64,000 bases of DNA, from positions 28,646 to 92,645 of the forward strand of contig JAPOVT010000037.1 of NCBI GenBank assembly GCA_026708015.1, given 5' to 3'. The notes below the pieces were generated by a model that did not search any database, had not been told where the DNA came from, and saw nothing but the letters and a program-made list of their open reading frames with translations. The DNA comes from a bacterium. Its GTDB lineage: Bacteria; Actinomycetota; Acidimicrobiia; Acidimicrobiales; Bin134. Positions 39,480-48,018 of this stretch are shown one piece after another (position 1 is the stretch's first letter; each line of letters begins with the position of its first letter). Position numbers and translations under genes: made by a program.

Positions 39480-40654
39480 CAGAGCCTTTCGATCAGGGTC
39501 CCGGTACCCAGGCCGCCTCCGCAGCACATGGTGATCAGGCCCCACTGGCCGTTGGTGCGCTCAAGCTCGTGCAGCGCCTTGGTGACCAGGATGCTCCCGG
39601 TGCCGCCCAGGGGGTGGCCCAAGGCAATGGCCCCGCCGTTGGGGTTGACCCGCTCCATGTCGGGCTCCAGTTCTGCGGCCCAGCAAAGCACTACCGAAGC
39701 GAACGCCTCGTTGATCTCCACCACGTCAATGTCGTCGATGGCCAGCCCGGAGCGCTCCAGTAGCCGGTGAGTGGCCGGTATCGGCCCCTCCAGCATCAGC
39801 ACCGGATCGCACCCCACCAGGCAGGTCTCGACCACCCGGGCCTTCGGGGTGAGGCCGAGCTGCTCGGCCCGCTCAGCGGTGGTCATCAGCACCGCGCCGG
39901 TGCCGTCGGAGATCTGCGATGACGATCCCGCGGTGTGGACTCCGTCGGGCCGGGCCACCGGCTTAAGGGTGGCCAGCCCTTCCAGGGTCGTCTCCCGCAT
40001 ACCCTCGTCGACGCTGATGGTGACCGCCTCGCCGGTCCTCTTGCCGTCATCGTCTAGCACCGGGGCCTCGATGGGCACGATCTGGGTCTCGAACCGGCCC
40101 TCGTCCCAGGCCCGGGCGGCCCGCTGCTGGGATGAGAGGCCGAACCGGTCGCAGTCCTCCCGGGTGATGCCCCATTTGTCGGCCATCCGCTCGGCCCCCT
40201 CGAACTGGGAGGTGAACTCGTAGTGGTCGAAGTAGTCGCGGGTCACCGGGCGGCCCACTCCTTCGGCCGATGCATTCGAGCCGATGGGCACGATGCTCAT
40301 GCTCTCCACCCCGCAGGCCAGCACCGCGTCCTCCACACCGGACTTCACCAGGCTGTAGCCCAGATTCACTGCATGCTGCGAGGAGCCGCACTGGGAATCC
40401 ACCGTGCTGCATGCCGTTTCCTCGGGCAGCCCGGCGGTAAGCCACGCAGTACGGATCACGTTCATGGCCTGGGCCCCGATCTGATCCACGCAGCCGCCTA
40501 CCACCTGGCCAATGGCGGCGGGGTCGATCCCCGACCGCTCAACCGCGGCCGACTGCACCTGGCTGAGCAGCGAGGTGGGATGAACGGACGACAAACCACC
40601 GTTTCGCTTCCCCACCGGGGAGCGAACGGCTTCAACGATCACAACTTCGGTCAT
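39479..40654 (-). CDS. Acetyl-CoA C-acyltransferase (thiolase II, FadA type)
   Basis: A 391-residue degradative thiolase. Nucleophile Cys89 is in STVDSQCGSSQHA, the activating His is in GGAIALGHPLGGTG (about 348) and the second Cys is in MCCGGGLG (about 378). It cleaves 3-ketoacyl-CoA into acetyl-CoA and a shortened acyl-CoA. It leads a minus-strand operon with two acyl-CoA dehydrogenases, an NTF2-like protein and a protease. A TATCGT box ends six bases before the ATG at 40654, so the transcript is probably leaderless and divergent from the acyl-CoA ligase gene. Confidence 0.95.
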   Translation of the reverse strand: MTEVVIVEAVRSPVGKRNGGLSSVHPTSLLSQVQSAAVERSGIDPAAIGQVVGGCVDQIGAQAMNVIRTAWLTAGLPEETACSTVDSQCGSSQHAVNLGYSLVKSGVEDAVLACGVESMSIVPIGSNASAEGVGRPVTRDYFDHYEFTSQFEGAERMADKWGITREDCDRFGLSSQQRAARAWDEGRFETQIVPIEAPVLDDDGKRTGEAVTISVDEGMRETTLEGLATLKPVARPDGVHTAGSSSQISDGTGAVLMTTAERAEQLGLTPKARVVETCLVGCDPVLMLEGPIPATHRLLERSGLAIDDIDVVEINEAFASVVLCWAAELEPDMERVNPNGGAIALGHPLGGTGSILVTKALHELERTNGQWGLITMCCGGGLGTGTLIERL

Positions 40655-40734
40655 GGCCCCACGATAGAGGTTCTATTCCTGTTTCAACCCGTCGAAGCCG
40701 GTCCGAGGCCTTCCATTGAATAGTGTGCAACTCC
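40655..40734. promoter_or_regulatory. Divergent pair of leaderless promoters
   Basis: The 80-base spacer holds a -10 box for each flanking gene. On the minus strand TATCGT (40666-40661) ends six bases before ATG 40654. On the plus strand TAGTGT (40721-40726) ends eight bases before GTG 40735. Both genes serve fatty or aromatic acid breakdown, so shared regulation is plausible. No clear operator palindrome was found. Confidence 0.5.
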
Positions 40735-42396
40735 GTGGGTATTCGAGAAGATGTAATCCAAGAGCTGACCGGGCCGGGGGGGTTGTTCGAGCTGACCACC
40801 GAGGAGGTGTTGGGGCAGCCAGCGACAGTGTTCGCCACCCGGATGCGCTCGCTGCGAGAGATGGCGGCCAACACCGCCAATTTCGGTGACCGGGATTTCC
40901 TGGTGCTGGAAGGCCAGCGGCACACCTTCAATGACTTCATCGCCCAAGTGGCGGCCGCGGCCACCGCGATGCAGCAGCAGGGCATCAGCCGTGGCGATCG
41001 GGTGGCCATCTTCGCGGCCAACTGCCCCGAGTGGGTGGTGAGCTTCTTCGCCGCTACCAGTATCGGAGCTATCGTGTCGGCCTACAACGGCTGGTGGACT
41101 GCCGACGAGGTGGACTACGCCACTGCGCTCAGCGGGCCCGCTCTGGTGATCGCCGACCGCCCCCGTCTGGAGCGCTCCGGTTCGGGGGGCACTGGCACAC
41201 CGTGCTTGGTGATTGAGGACGACTGGGCCGACTTTATTGCCGCCGGTGCAGGAACCGGCCTTGACGACATCGATGTCCCACTGGCCGAGGACGACCCCGC
41301 GGTGATCTTATTCACCAGCGGCACCACCGGACGCCCCAAAGGGGCGGTGGCCTCACATCGGGGAATGATCGGATTCGTGCAGTCCACCATGATGAACGGC
41401 GCGGTGCGGGTGTTCACCGAGATGCGAGCCAACCCTCCTGCTGGAGAGGGTACGGCACCCAGCCCGCCGGCCCAGGCGGTTACCTTGGGCACCTCTCCGC
41501 TGTTCCACGTGTCGGGGCTTTATGCCACCACGCTTATCAGCATGGTCACCGGGGGCAAAATCGTGTACCGCCGGGGCCGGTTCGATCCCGAGGCGGTGCT
41601 CCAGCTCATCCAAGACGAGGGAGTGACCTCCTTCGCCGCTCTGGGCAGCATCGGATCACGGCTGGCAAACCACCCCCGCTTCTCGGAGTTCGACACCTCT
41701 AGCGTGGTCAACGTGGGTTTCGGCGGTGCTCCGGCCAGTCCGGCAGTGCAAGACCTGGTGCGCCAGGCCTTTCCCAACGCCGCGCCCGCGGTTGGCATGG
41801 GGTACGGATCGTCGGAGTCGGTGGCGATCATCGCCACTATCAGCGGCGCCGAATATCGGGAGCGTCCCACATCGTGCGGCCGGGTGGCCATCGGGTTCGA
41901 AGCCGAGATCCGCGGCCCCGACGGCAAGCCGCTGCCCACGAGGCAAGAGGGCGAGATCTGGTGCCGCAGCGCCTACACCATGCTCGAGTACTGGAACAAC
42001 CCCGACGCCACTGCCGCCACCATAGGCGAGGGCCGGTGGCTCAACACCGGCGACATCGGACGCTTTGACGAGGACGGCTATCTATACATCAACTCCCGGG
42101 CCCGGGACATGATCCTGCGCAACGCCGAGAACATCTACCCCATAGAGATCGAGTACCGCCTCGACGCCCACCCATCGGTATCCGAATCGGCGGTGTTCGG
42201 CGTGGACCACCCCGAGATGGGCCAAGAGGTCAAGGCCGTGGTGGTGCTAAACGAAGGTGCGTCAGTTGAGACCAACGAACTGTCTGAGTGGTGCAAAGAG
42301 GTGCTGGCCCCCTACAAGGTACCCACCCTCTGGGAGATCCGCCCCACCCCCCTGCCTCGCAATCCTGCTGGCAAAGTGGTCAAGCGCGAGTTGTAA
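40735..42396 (+). CDS. Acyl-CoA synthetase (AMP-dependent ligase)
   Basis: A 553-residue member of the ANL superfamily. The P-loop-like A3 motif is ILFTSGTTGRPKGAV (about 187-201), A5 is GYGSSES, A7 is LNTGDIGRFDEDGYLYI, A8 is SRARDMILRNAENIYPIEIE and A10 is PRNPAGKVVKREL with the catalytic Lys. It activates a carboxylic acid to acyl-CoA with ATP and CoA. Substrate range is unknown; the fatty/aryl acid subgroup fits best. GTG at 40735 is taken as start because a -10 box lies eight bases upstream; the in-frame GTG at 40723 lies inside that box. Confidence 0.93.
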   Translation: MGIREDVIQELTGPGGLFELTTEEVLGQPATVFATRMRSLREMAANTANFGDRDFLVLEGQRHTFNDFIAQVAAAATAMQQQGISRGDRVAIFAANCPEWVVSFFAATSIGAIVSAYNGWWTADEVDYATALSGPALVIADRPRLERSGSGGTGTPCLVIEDDWADFIAAGAGTGLDDIDVPLAEDDPAVILFTSGTTGRPKGAVASHRGMIGFVQSTMMNGAVRVFTEMRANPPAGEGTAPSPPAQAVTLGTSPLFHVSGLYATTLISMVTGGKIVYRRGRFDPEAVLQLIQDEGVTSFAALGSIGSRLANHPRFSEFDTSSVVNVGFGGAPASPAVQDLVRQAFPNAAPAVGMGYGSSESVAIIATISGAEYRERPTSCGRVAIGFEAEIRGPDGKPLPTRQEGEIWCRSAYTMLEYWNNPDATAATIGEGRWLNTGDIGRFDEDGYLYINSRARDMILRNAENIYPIEIEYRLDAHPSVSESAVFGVDHPEMGQEVKAVVVLNEGASVETNELSEWCKEVLAPYKVPTLWEIRPTPLPRNPAGKVVKREL

Positions 42397-42414
42397 TCGC
42401 AGGCGGCTCTCCCG

Positions 42415-43803
42415 CTACCAGATCGGGAATTTCGCCTTATCGGGCAGACCGGAGCGGCCGACGATGGCCTCTCCGGCCTCTTGGCAACGGGCGTAGAAGG
42501 TGTCCTCGTCGATGGTGGTCATGCGGCCGGCGTCGACCACCTTTTGGCCATCCACGAACACGGTGTGGACGCCCCGGCCGTCGGCCGACCACACCAGCTG
42601 GTTCATCACATTGAGCAAGGGCCGCCATTCAGGGCGGTCGGTGTCATGCAGCACCACATCGGCCAGCTTGCCCGGCTCAAGCGAGCCGATCTGATCTTCC
42701 ATCAGCATGGTGCGGGCCCCACCCAGGGTGGCCATCTCATAGGCCTTCTCGGCGGGGAACATTTGGGGGTCCATGCGGGCATCCTTGAATAATCCAGCCA
42801 CCAGGTAGGTGGCCCGCATCAGATCAGAGTAGTTGGAGGCATTGTTGCCGTCGGTGCCCAAACTCACGTTCACCCCGGCGCTGACCATCTCAGGCATCTT
42901 GCCGATCTGGGTCACGCCGTAGCTCACCTTCAGCGCGGTGGTGGGACAGTGGACCACTGTCGATCCCGCCCCGGCCAGAAGCTGGATCTCCTGGTCGTCA
43001 ACATGCACGCAGTGGGTGATAGCGGTGTCGTCGCCCAGCACCCCCAGCTCATGGAGATGTACCATGGGCCGCTGGCCGAACGCCGCTATGAAGGTGTCTG
43101 GATCCAACGTAGCCGGAGACATGTGGAAGCTCAGACCCACCTCGAATTCATCGGCCGCGGCCCGAGCAGCCTGCCAGAGGGGGTCGGAACAAGTGGTGTG
43201 GCCCACCACCATCGACCATGCCCCCAAGCGTCCGCCAGCCGCGCCCCGAAACCGCTCGACGGTGTCGCGCAGGTTGGCGATGGCCTCGTCGGTGTCTTGG
43301 CGGTACACGCTGGGCTCGGGCGGCAGGTCCCACACCCACTTGCCGATGCGGCCCCGGATGCCAGCCTCGTCCAAGCCGTCCATCACCTCGTCGACGAAGC
43401 GGATGGTGCCCGCCTCCAAGAAGCAGGTGGTGCCCGACTTGAGCATCTCCACCGCGGCCAACTGCCCCGACAGGCGCTCTTCCTCGGCGGTGTAGACCGA
43501 GTAGAGCGGGCACAGCCACTGGAACACGTTCTCTTCGAACGGGGTGTCGTCGGGCACGTAGCCCCTGGTAAGGGGTTCGCCGGTGATGTGGATGTGGGTG
43601 TTGACCAATCCCGGGGTGACCACGAACCGATCGCCCCCCACCGTCTCGGCGGCCTGGTAACGGGCCTCGAAGTCGGATGCCTTGCCCACGTCGATGATTT
43701 GGTTGCCGCGGATTGCCACCGCGCCGTGCCTGATGATGTCGCGGGTCGGGTTCATGGAGACCACGTACCAGCCCTTGATCAGCGTGTCTATGTGCTCGGT
43801 CAT
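42415..43803 (-). CDS. Amidohydrolase, SAH/MTA-deaminase or TrzN/AtzA-like
   Basis: A 462-residue cytosine-deaminase-type amidohydrolase. It has the composite beta-domain start (DTLIKGWYVVSMNPTRDIIRHGAVAI), the metal motif NTHIHI at about 68-73, a metal His in FHMSPATL, another in CVHVDD and the metal Asp in LGTDGNNAS. The canonical HxAE of deaminases is altered here to HMSPA, as in some triazine hydrolases, so the substrate need not be SAH. It is the last gene of the BMP-transporter operon; its ATG overlaps the methyltransferase stop (ATGA). A deaminase of an imported nucleoside-like compound is my inference. Confidence 0.85.
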   Translation of the reverse strand: MTEHIDTLIKGWYVVSMNPTRDIIRHGAVAIRGNQIIDVGKASDFEARYQAAETVGGDRFVVTPGLVNTHIHITGEPLTRGYVPDDTPFEENVFQWLCPLYSVYTAEEERLSGQLAAVEMLKSGTTCFLEAGTIRFVDEVMDGLDEAGIRGRIGKWVWDLPPEPSVYRQDTDEAIANLRDTVERFRGAAGGRLGAWSMVVGHTTCSDPLWQAARAAADEFEVGLSFHMSPATLDPDTFIAAFGQRPMVHLHELGVLGDDTAITHCVHVDDQEIQLLAGAGSTVVHCPTTALKVSYGVTQIGKMPEMVSAGVNVSLGTDGNNASNYSDLMRATYLVAGLFKDARMDPQMFPAEKAYEMATLGGARTMLMEDQIGSLEPGKLADVVLHDTDRPEWRPLLNVMNQLVWSADGRGVHTVFVDGQKVVDAGRMTTIDEDTFYARCQEAGEAIVGRSGLPDKAKFPIW

Positions 43804-44912
43804 GGTGATCCTCCTGGGGATCGGCGGGACTTAGTGGCGGTGTAGGCGTATTGGTGGCCGATGGGTTCGATGAGGCGGAGAGACTCGAAGCCGGCTTCTC
43901 GCAACCATTCGGCGACCTGCGCCGCAGTGATGCCGAAGCCGCGGACGGTGCTGGCCATCATGGTCATCCCCATGAGCACGCTGTGGGGGCTCCACTGGGG
44001 CTCGGGGGCGACAAAGTAGTCGGCCAATAGCAGTCGTCCCTCGGGGCGCAGAGCTTCCCAGGCTCGGGCGATGAGTCTCTGGGCACCGTCGGGGCCCTCG
44101 GTGCGGCAGACATGGCCCAGGACCGCGATGTCGTAGCCCTCGGGCTCGATGTCGATGGCGTGGAAGTCGCCGGGGCGGAACTCGCAGCGGTCGGCCACGC
44201 CGTGCTCGGCGGCAGTGCGGCGGGCTACGTCGATCACTCCGTCGAGGTCGTTGATCACCGCGGTAGCCCCTGAGCAGGCCTTGAGTACGGCGATGGCCCA
44301 CGGGGCGCCGCCAGCCCCTAAATCCAACACCCGGGGTGCGGTCATGGCGCTGTAGCGCACTTGAAGGTTGGCTCGGGTGGCGGCTCGGAGAATGGTGGTA
44401 AACGTGCCCTCCACCAGGGGTCGGTAGAAGTCGGCCGGGTCGTTGTCGATTGGATCCGCGGGACGGCCAGCCCGAATGGTCTCAGCGAGGTGGGACCAAT
44501 TCTCTAGCGGGCCGGGGGCTACCGGCACCAGCGAGGCCATTGATGCGGCTCCGTCGCTTGTGAGATAGCGGGCTGCGGTGTCGTTCAGGCCGTAGCGGCC
44601 ACCCACTCGCTCCAGCAGCCCGAGCACCGCCAGGGAGTCAAGCAGCGCCTCCAGGTGGGGGGCTGACACTCCCATTTCTTTGGCCAGCTCGGGAGCGGTC
44701 ACGTCCGGGGGGATGCCGGGGATTGCACCTCGATTGGCCAAGGCATCGAATACCTCCAGCTCAAGGGCAGCCACCAGCACGTAGAACGAACCGAGGCCCC
44801 CGATCACGGCCCACACTGGAGCTGATGGCGGGGGTTTGTGGTCGGTCCAAGGGCGGCCTACCCGCTCGGGGACGTGGGATTTCTTCAGTTCGGGATACGG
44901 GGATTCAGCCAC
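43800..44912 (-). CDS. SAM-dependent O-methyltransferase (acetylserotonin OMT-like)
   Basis: A 370-residue two-domain methyltransferase. The N-terminal dimerisation/winged-helix region covers about 30-140 (AALELEVFDALANRG, LEALLDSLAVLGLLERVGGRYGLND). The SAM-binding motif I is VLDLGAGGAPWAIAVL (about 195-210), motif II is AVINDLDGVIDVAR, and the C-terminal RLLLADYFVAPEPQ region follows. Such enzymes methylate hydroxyl groups of aromatic or polyketide compounds. The GTG at 44912 is preceded by AGGAG five bases upstream. It lies between a reductase and an amidohydrolase in the transporter operon, overlapping the latter by four bases. Confidence 0.87.
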   Translation of the reverse strand: MAESPYPELKKSHVPERVGRPWTDHKPPPSAPVWAVIGGLGSFYVLVAALELEVFDALANRGAIPGIPPDVTAPELAKEMGVSAPHLEALLDSLAVLGLLERVGGRYGLNDTAARYLTSDGAASMASLVPVAPGPLENWSHLAETIRAGRPADPIDNDPADFYRPLVEGTFTTILRAATRANLQVRYSAMTAPRVLDLGAGGAPWAIAVLKACSGATAVINDLDGVIDVARRTAAEHGVADRCEFRPGDFHAIDIEPEGYDIAVLGHVCRTEGPDGAQRLIARAWEALRPEGRLLLADYFVAPEPQWSPHSVLMGMTMMASTVRGFGITAAQVAEWLREAGFESLRLIEPIGHQYAYTATKSRRSPGGSP

Positions 44913-44932
44913 TCGTTCTCCTGAAATCCATG

Positions 44933-45967
44933 TCAGGGCTTCAGCAGGATCTTGCCGAAGAAGTCGCTGGCCAGCATTTTGGCCTGGGCGTCGGCGGCGT
45001 CGGCCAGGTCGAACACCGAGTCGGCCGCAGCCGCGAAGCCGTCGCCGCAGAACGTGTCCCAAGCCGGGCCGAACTCCTCGGGGCGATAGGGATCGGAGCC
45101 CAGGATCTTGATGCCGGAGTGGAATACGTAGCCCAGCGACGGGATGACCGCCTCGTCGCCGGAGGAGTTGCCGCAGTTCACCAGTCGCCCGCCGATGCCC
45201 AGCGCGAACAGCGACGGGCCGAACAGCGCAGTACCCACATGGTCGAACACCATGTGGACCCCCGCTCCGTTGGTCAGCTCCCGGGCCCAGGCGGCCACGT
45301 CATCGGTTCGATTGTTGAGCACATGGGATGCCCCCAGCTCAAGGGCCCGCTGGCACTTCTCGTCGGTGCCCGCGGTGGCCAGCACGGTGGCCCCGGCGTT
45401 CACCGCAAACTGGATGGCGGCCACCGAGACCCCGGAACCGGCGGCGTGGATCATCACCGTCTCGCCCGCGGTGAGCCCGCCTACTTCGAACAGCCCATGG
45501 GCGGCGGTGAGATAGCAGGTGGGAAAGGTAGCCGCGGTCTCCAGCGACATGGCGTGGGGTACTGGGTAGACGTGCGAGGCCGGAACCAGGCAGCGCTCGG
45601 CATACCCGCCGTCGGCGGTGGCCCCGATGATGCCCAGTTCTCCATACAGATCGCCCCTGCCGCCTAATTTGGAGCGGTCGTCCACCCCGGCCAGCGACGG
45701 GTCGAGCACCACTCGGTCGCCCACGGCCAACCCATCGACCTCGGGGCCCACCTCGGATACCACACCAGCCACGTCCATACCGGCGATGTGGGGCAGGGTG
45801 AAGCCGGGCATGGTGAACCAGCCATTGCGCTGCACCACATCCAGCCGGTTGAGCGCAGTGGCCACCACGTCCACCACCACGTCTACCGGGCCAGGCTCGG
45901 GGTCGGGCACTTCCTCGTAGCGGAGCACCTCGGAGCCGCCGGGCTCGTGATATCGCATCGCCTTCAT
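44933..45967 (-). CDS. Zinc-free MDR alcohol dehydrogenase/quinone oxidoreductase
   Basis: A 344-residue medium-chain reductase. It starts MKAMRYHEPGGSEVLRYEEVPDPEPG, then VATALNRLDVVQRNGWF, IAGMDVAGVVSEVGPEV, TCYLTAAHGLFEVGGL and the cofactor loop IHAAGSGVSVAAIQFAVNAGA. VFDHVGTALFGPSLFAL and GRLVNCGNSSGDEA follow. It lacks the structural zinc cysteine cluster. It is probably NADPH-dependent. It sits directly downstream of the permease genes (16-base gap, GGAGGAGG site), which suggests that it acts on the imported compound. Confidence 0.9.
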   Translation of the reverse strand: MKAMRYHEPGGSEVLRYEEVPDPEPGPVDVVVDVVATALNRLDVVQRNGWFTMPGFTLPHIAGMDVAGVVSEVGPEVDGLAVGDRVVLDPSLAGVDDRSKLGGRGDLYGELGIIGATADGGYAERCLVPASHVYPVPHAMSLETAATFPTCYLTAAHGLFEVGGLTAGETVMIHAAGSGVSVAAIQFAVNAGATVLATAGTDEKCQRALELGASHVLNNRTDDVAAWARELTNGAGVHMVFDHVGTALFGPSLFALGIGGRLVNCGNSSGDEAVIPSLGYVFHSGIKILGSDPYRPEEFGPAWDTFCGDGFAAAADSVFDLADAADAQAKMLASDFFGKILLKP

Positions 45968-45983
45968 CGCCGCCCTCCTCCAT

Positions 45984-46922
45984 CTATTTCAGGCCGCGGA
46001 TGAACGGTCGGGCCAAGGCGGCGGGCGGTCGCACCCGTTTGGCGAAGATAGCCATGGCTCCAAGGGTCACCAGGTAGGGCAGAGCCTGCAATAGCTCGGT
46101 GTTCAGCTCATAGCCCAGACCTTGCAGCGACAGCTGGAAGGAGAGAGCCCCGGCGAACAGCACGCAACCGGCCATGGTGCCCCATAGGGTCCAGCCCCCG
46201 AAGATCACCGCGGCGATGGCGATGAATCCCTGGCCGCCGATGACCGAGTCGTCGAACGCGGCGATCCGAGCGAACAGGAAATAGGCCCCGCCCAACCCGG
46301 ACGTGAACCCGGCATAGTAGATGGACTGGCGACGGCGGCGGTTCACATCGATGCCGCTCACGTCAGCCGACTGCGGATTCTCCCCCGCGGCCCGCAACTC
46401 CAGCCCCCATCGGGTGCGGTACACCAGCCACCAAGAGAGCGGCACCAACGCATAGAGGAGGTAGAACGGCCACGGCTCCCCGAACAACGCCTTCCCGAGC
46501 AGGGGAATGTCCACCAGGATGGGGATCTCCACTGTTGAGGCCCGAAGGGCCTGGGGCTCAATCTCTCGATCCAAGAACCCAACCAAACCGAACACCAAGA
46601 TGTTGAGGGTGAGGCCCACCACAAACTGGTCGGCGGTAAGCCGATGGCTCATCTCGGCCTGCACGGCAGCGATCAGCAGTCCGCCGATCACACCGAACAC
46701 CAAGCCCACCACGATCAAATCCGAAATGTGATACCCCAGAATCCCCGCGAAGGCCCCGCTCAGCAGCATTCCCTCCACCGAGATGTTCAAGGTGCCGGAT
46801 CGCTCGGCCACCCACTCCCCGGTGGCCGCGAAGGCCAGCAGCGCGGCAAACAGCGCGCCGTTGATATAGGTGGACTCGCTGGACAGCACGTCGCCCACCG
46901 CGGAGAAGAAGTCGATCAGCAC
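45984..46922 (-). CDS. ABC transporter permease, BMP/nucleoside type (YufQ-like)
   Basis: A 312-residue inner-membrane permease with about eight hydrophobic helices. It shows LFAALLAFAATGEWVAERSGTLNISVEGMLLSG, the family signature with the EG-M-L element, LTADQFVVGLTLNILVFGLVG and AGENPQSADVSGIDVNRRR, the coupling loop that touches the ATPase. This subfamily (BPD_transp_2) serves riboside and basic-membrane-protein systems. Start is GTG at 46922, five bases after the stop of the partner permease. It forms a heterodimeric channel with that partner. Confidence 0.92.
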   Translation of the reverse strand: MLIDFFSAVGDVLSSESTYINGALFAALLAFAATGEWVAERSGTLNISVEGMLLSGAFAGILGYHISDLIVVGLVFGVIGGLLIAAVQAEMSHRLTADQFVVGLTLNILVFGLVGFLDREIEPQALRASTVEIPILVDIPLLGKALFGEPWPFYLLYALVPLSWWLVYRTRWGLELRAAGENPQSADVSGIDVNRRRRQSIYYAGFTSGLGGAYFLFARIAAFDDSVIGGQGFIAIAAVIFGGWTLWGTMAGCVLFAGALSFQLSLQGLGYELNTELLQALPYLVTLGAMAIFAKRVRPPAALARPFIRGLK

Positions 46923-46926
46923 CGCA

Positions 46927-48018
46927 TCACACCCTCTCCGTTGCCGCAGCCCGCGCCCGGCGCCGATCCCGCAGGAAGACCACCGCGGGGGGCACCAGCA
47001 GGGCCAGCACCAAGAGCCCCTGCACTACATCGGTGATCCGACTCTGCACCCCGGTGCTGTTCACGAAGCCCGCCCCGTTCCGCAGTCCGGCAAACACAAA
47101 TGCAGCCACCACCGCGGGCAACGCCCGCTCTCGGGCCAACAGAGCCACCAAGAGGCCGGTCCAACCGATGTTGTCGGAGAAGCCGGGCACCAACCGGTAG
47201 TTGCCGAACGAGAATCCTCCGCCGGCGAACATGGCTGCCCCGGCCAAGCCGGCAAAGGCCCCGCCTATCGCCAATGCCGACGCTCCATAGACCGTGGACG
47301 ACACCCCGGCCCGCTGGGCGGCTCGGGGATTGTGGCCCAGCATCCGCAGCCGAAAACCCCATACGGTGCGGGCCAGCACGTAGGCCACCGCCAAAGCCAG
47401 AGCCACCGCCACATAGACGGTGATGGGAAACTCGTTGCCGAATATGTCCGGACGTGGAATCCGGTTGTCCTTGGCCAGCTGCTCGCTCACCAGATTGCGG
47501 TTGCCGCGACTGGCCTCATCGGCCAGCAGCAGCCACTGCCACTTCAAGCCGTACCCCACCGCCTGAAGGGCGACAAACACCAACAGCAGGGTGCTCAGAA
47601 CCTCGGGCACCCCCCGCCAAAACCGCAGCAATCCGGATATGGAGGCCCAAGCTGCCCCGCCCAACGCACCGAACAAGAGCAGCAGCACAACGTTGAGCGG
47701 GCCGGGGCCGCCGATGCGGAAGCTGAAATACACCGCTACTGCCGCACCTATCAGCAATTGGCCCTCTTGGCCGATGTTTATCAAGCCGGCTTTAGACGAG
47801 ATCACTGTGCCCAAGGCCACCAAGAGCAGGGGCGCCGCGATTCCCAGAGTCCCTCCCCACCGGCCGGGGGCCATGATGCTTCCGTCCACCAAGGCCTGTA
47901 CCACCGGCCACCAGTCGCCTCCGGTGGCCTCCACAATCACGCTGGCCAGGGCTAGGGCCACGGCAACGCTGAGGGCGTAAAGGGCCACCCACTCGGTCAG
48001 CCGGGCGCCTCTAGTCAT
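46927..48018 (-). CDS. ABC transporter permease, BMP/nucleoside type (YufP-like)
   Basis: A 363-residue permease with about ten hydrophobic helices, longer at the N-terminus than its partner, as usual for the YufP member of the pair. Landmarks are TLGIAAPLLLVALGTVISSKAGLINIGQEGQLLIG and the coupling loop GHNPRAAQRAGVSSTVYG. The ATG at 48018 overlaps the ATPase stop by four bases. With the gene at 45984 it forms the membrane channel for the substrate captured by the lipoprotein. Confidence 0.92.
   Translation of the reverse strand: MTRGARLTEWVALYALSVAVALALASVIVEATGGDWWPVVQALVDGSIMAPGRWGGTLGIAAPLLLVALGTVISSKAGLINIGQEGQLLIGAAVAVYFSFRIGGPGPLNVVLLLLFGALGGAAWASISGLLRFWRGVPEVLSTLLLVFVALQAVGYGLKWQWLLLADEASRGNRNLVSEQLAKDNRIPRPDIFGNEFPITVYVAVALALAVAYVLARTVWGFRLRMLGHNPRAAQRAGVSSTVYGASALAIGGAFAGLAGAAMFAGGGFSFGNYRLVPGFSDNIGWTGLLVALLARERALPAVVAAFVFAGLRNGAGFVNSTGVQSRITDVVQGLLVLALLVPPAVVFLRDRRRARAAATERV

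Noticed and set aside
44913..45062. Extension of the O-methyltransferase frame to 45062
   Set aside because: The segment is Arg-rich, overlaps the reductase gene and has no ribosome site, whereas GTG 44912 has a good one.
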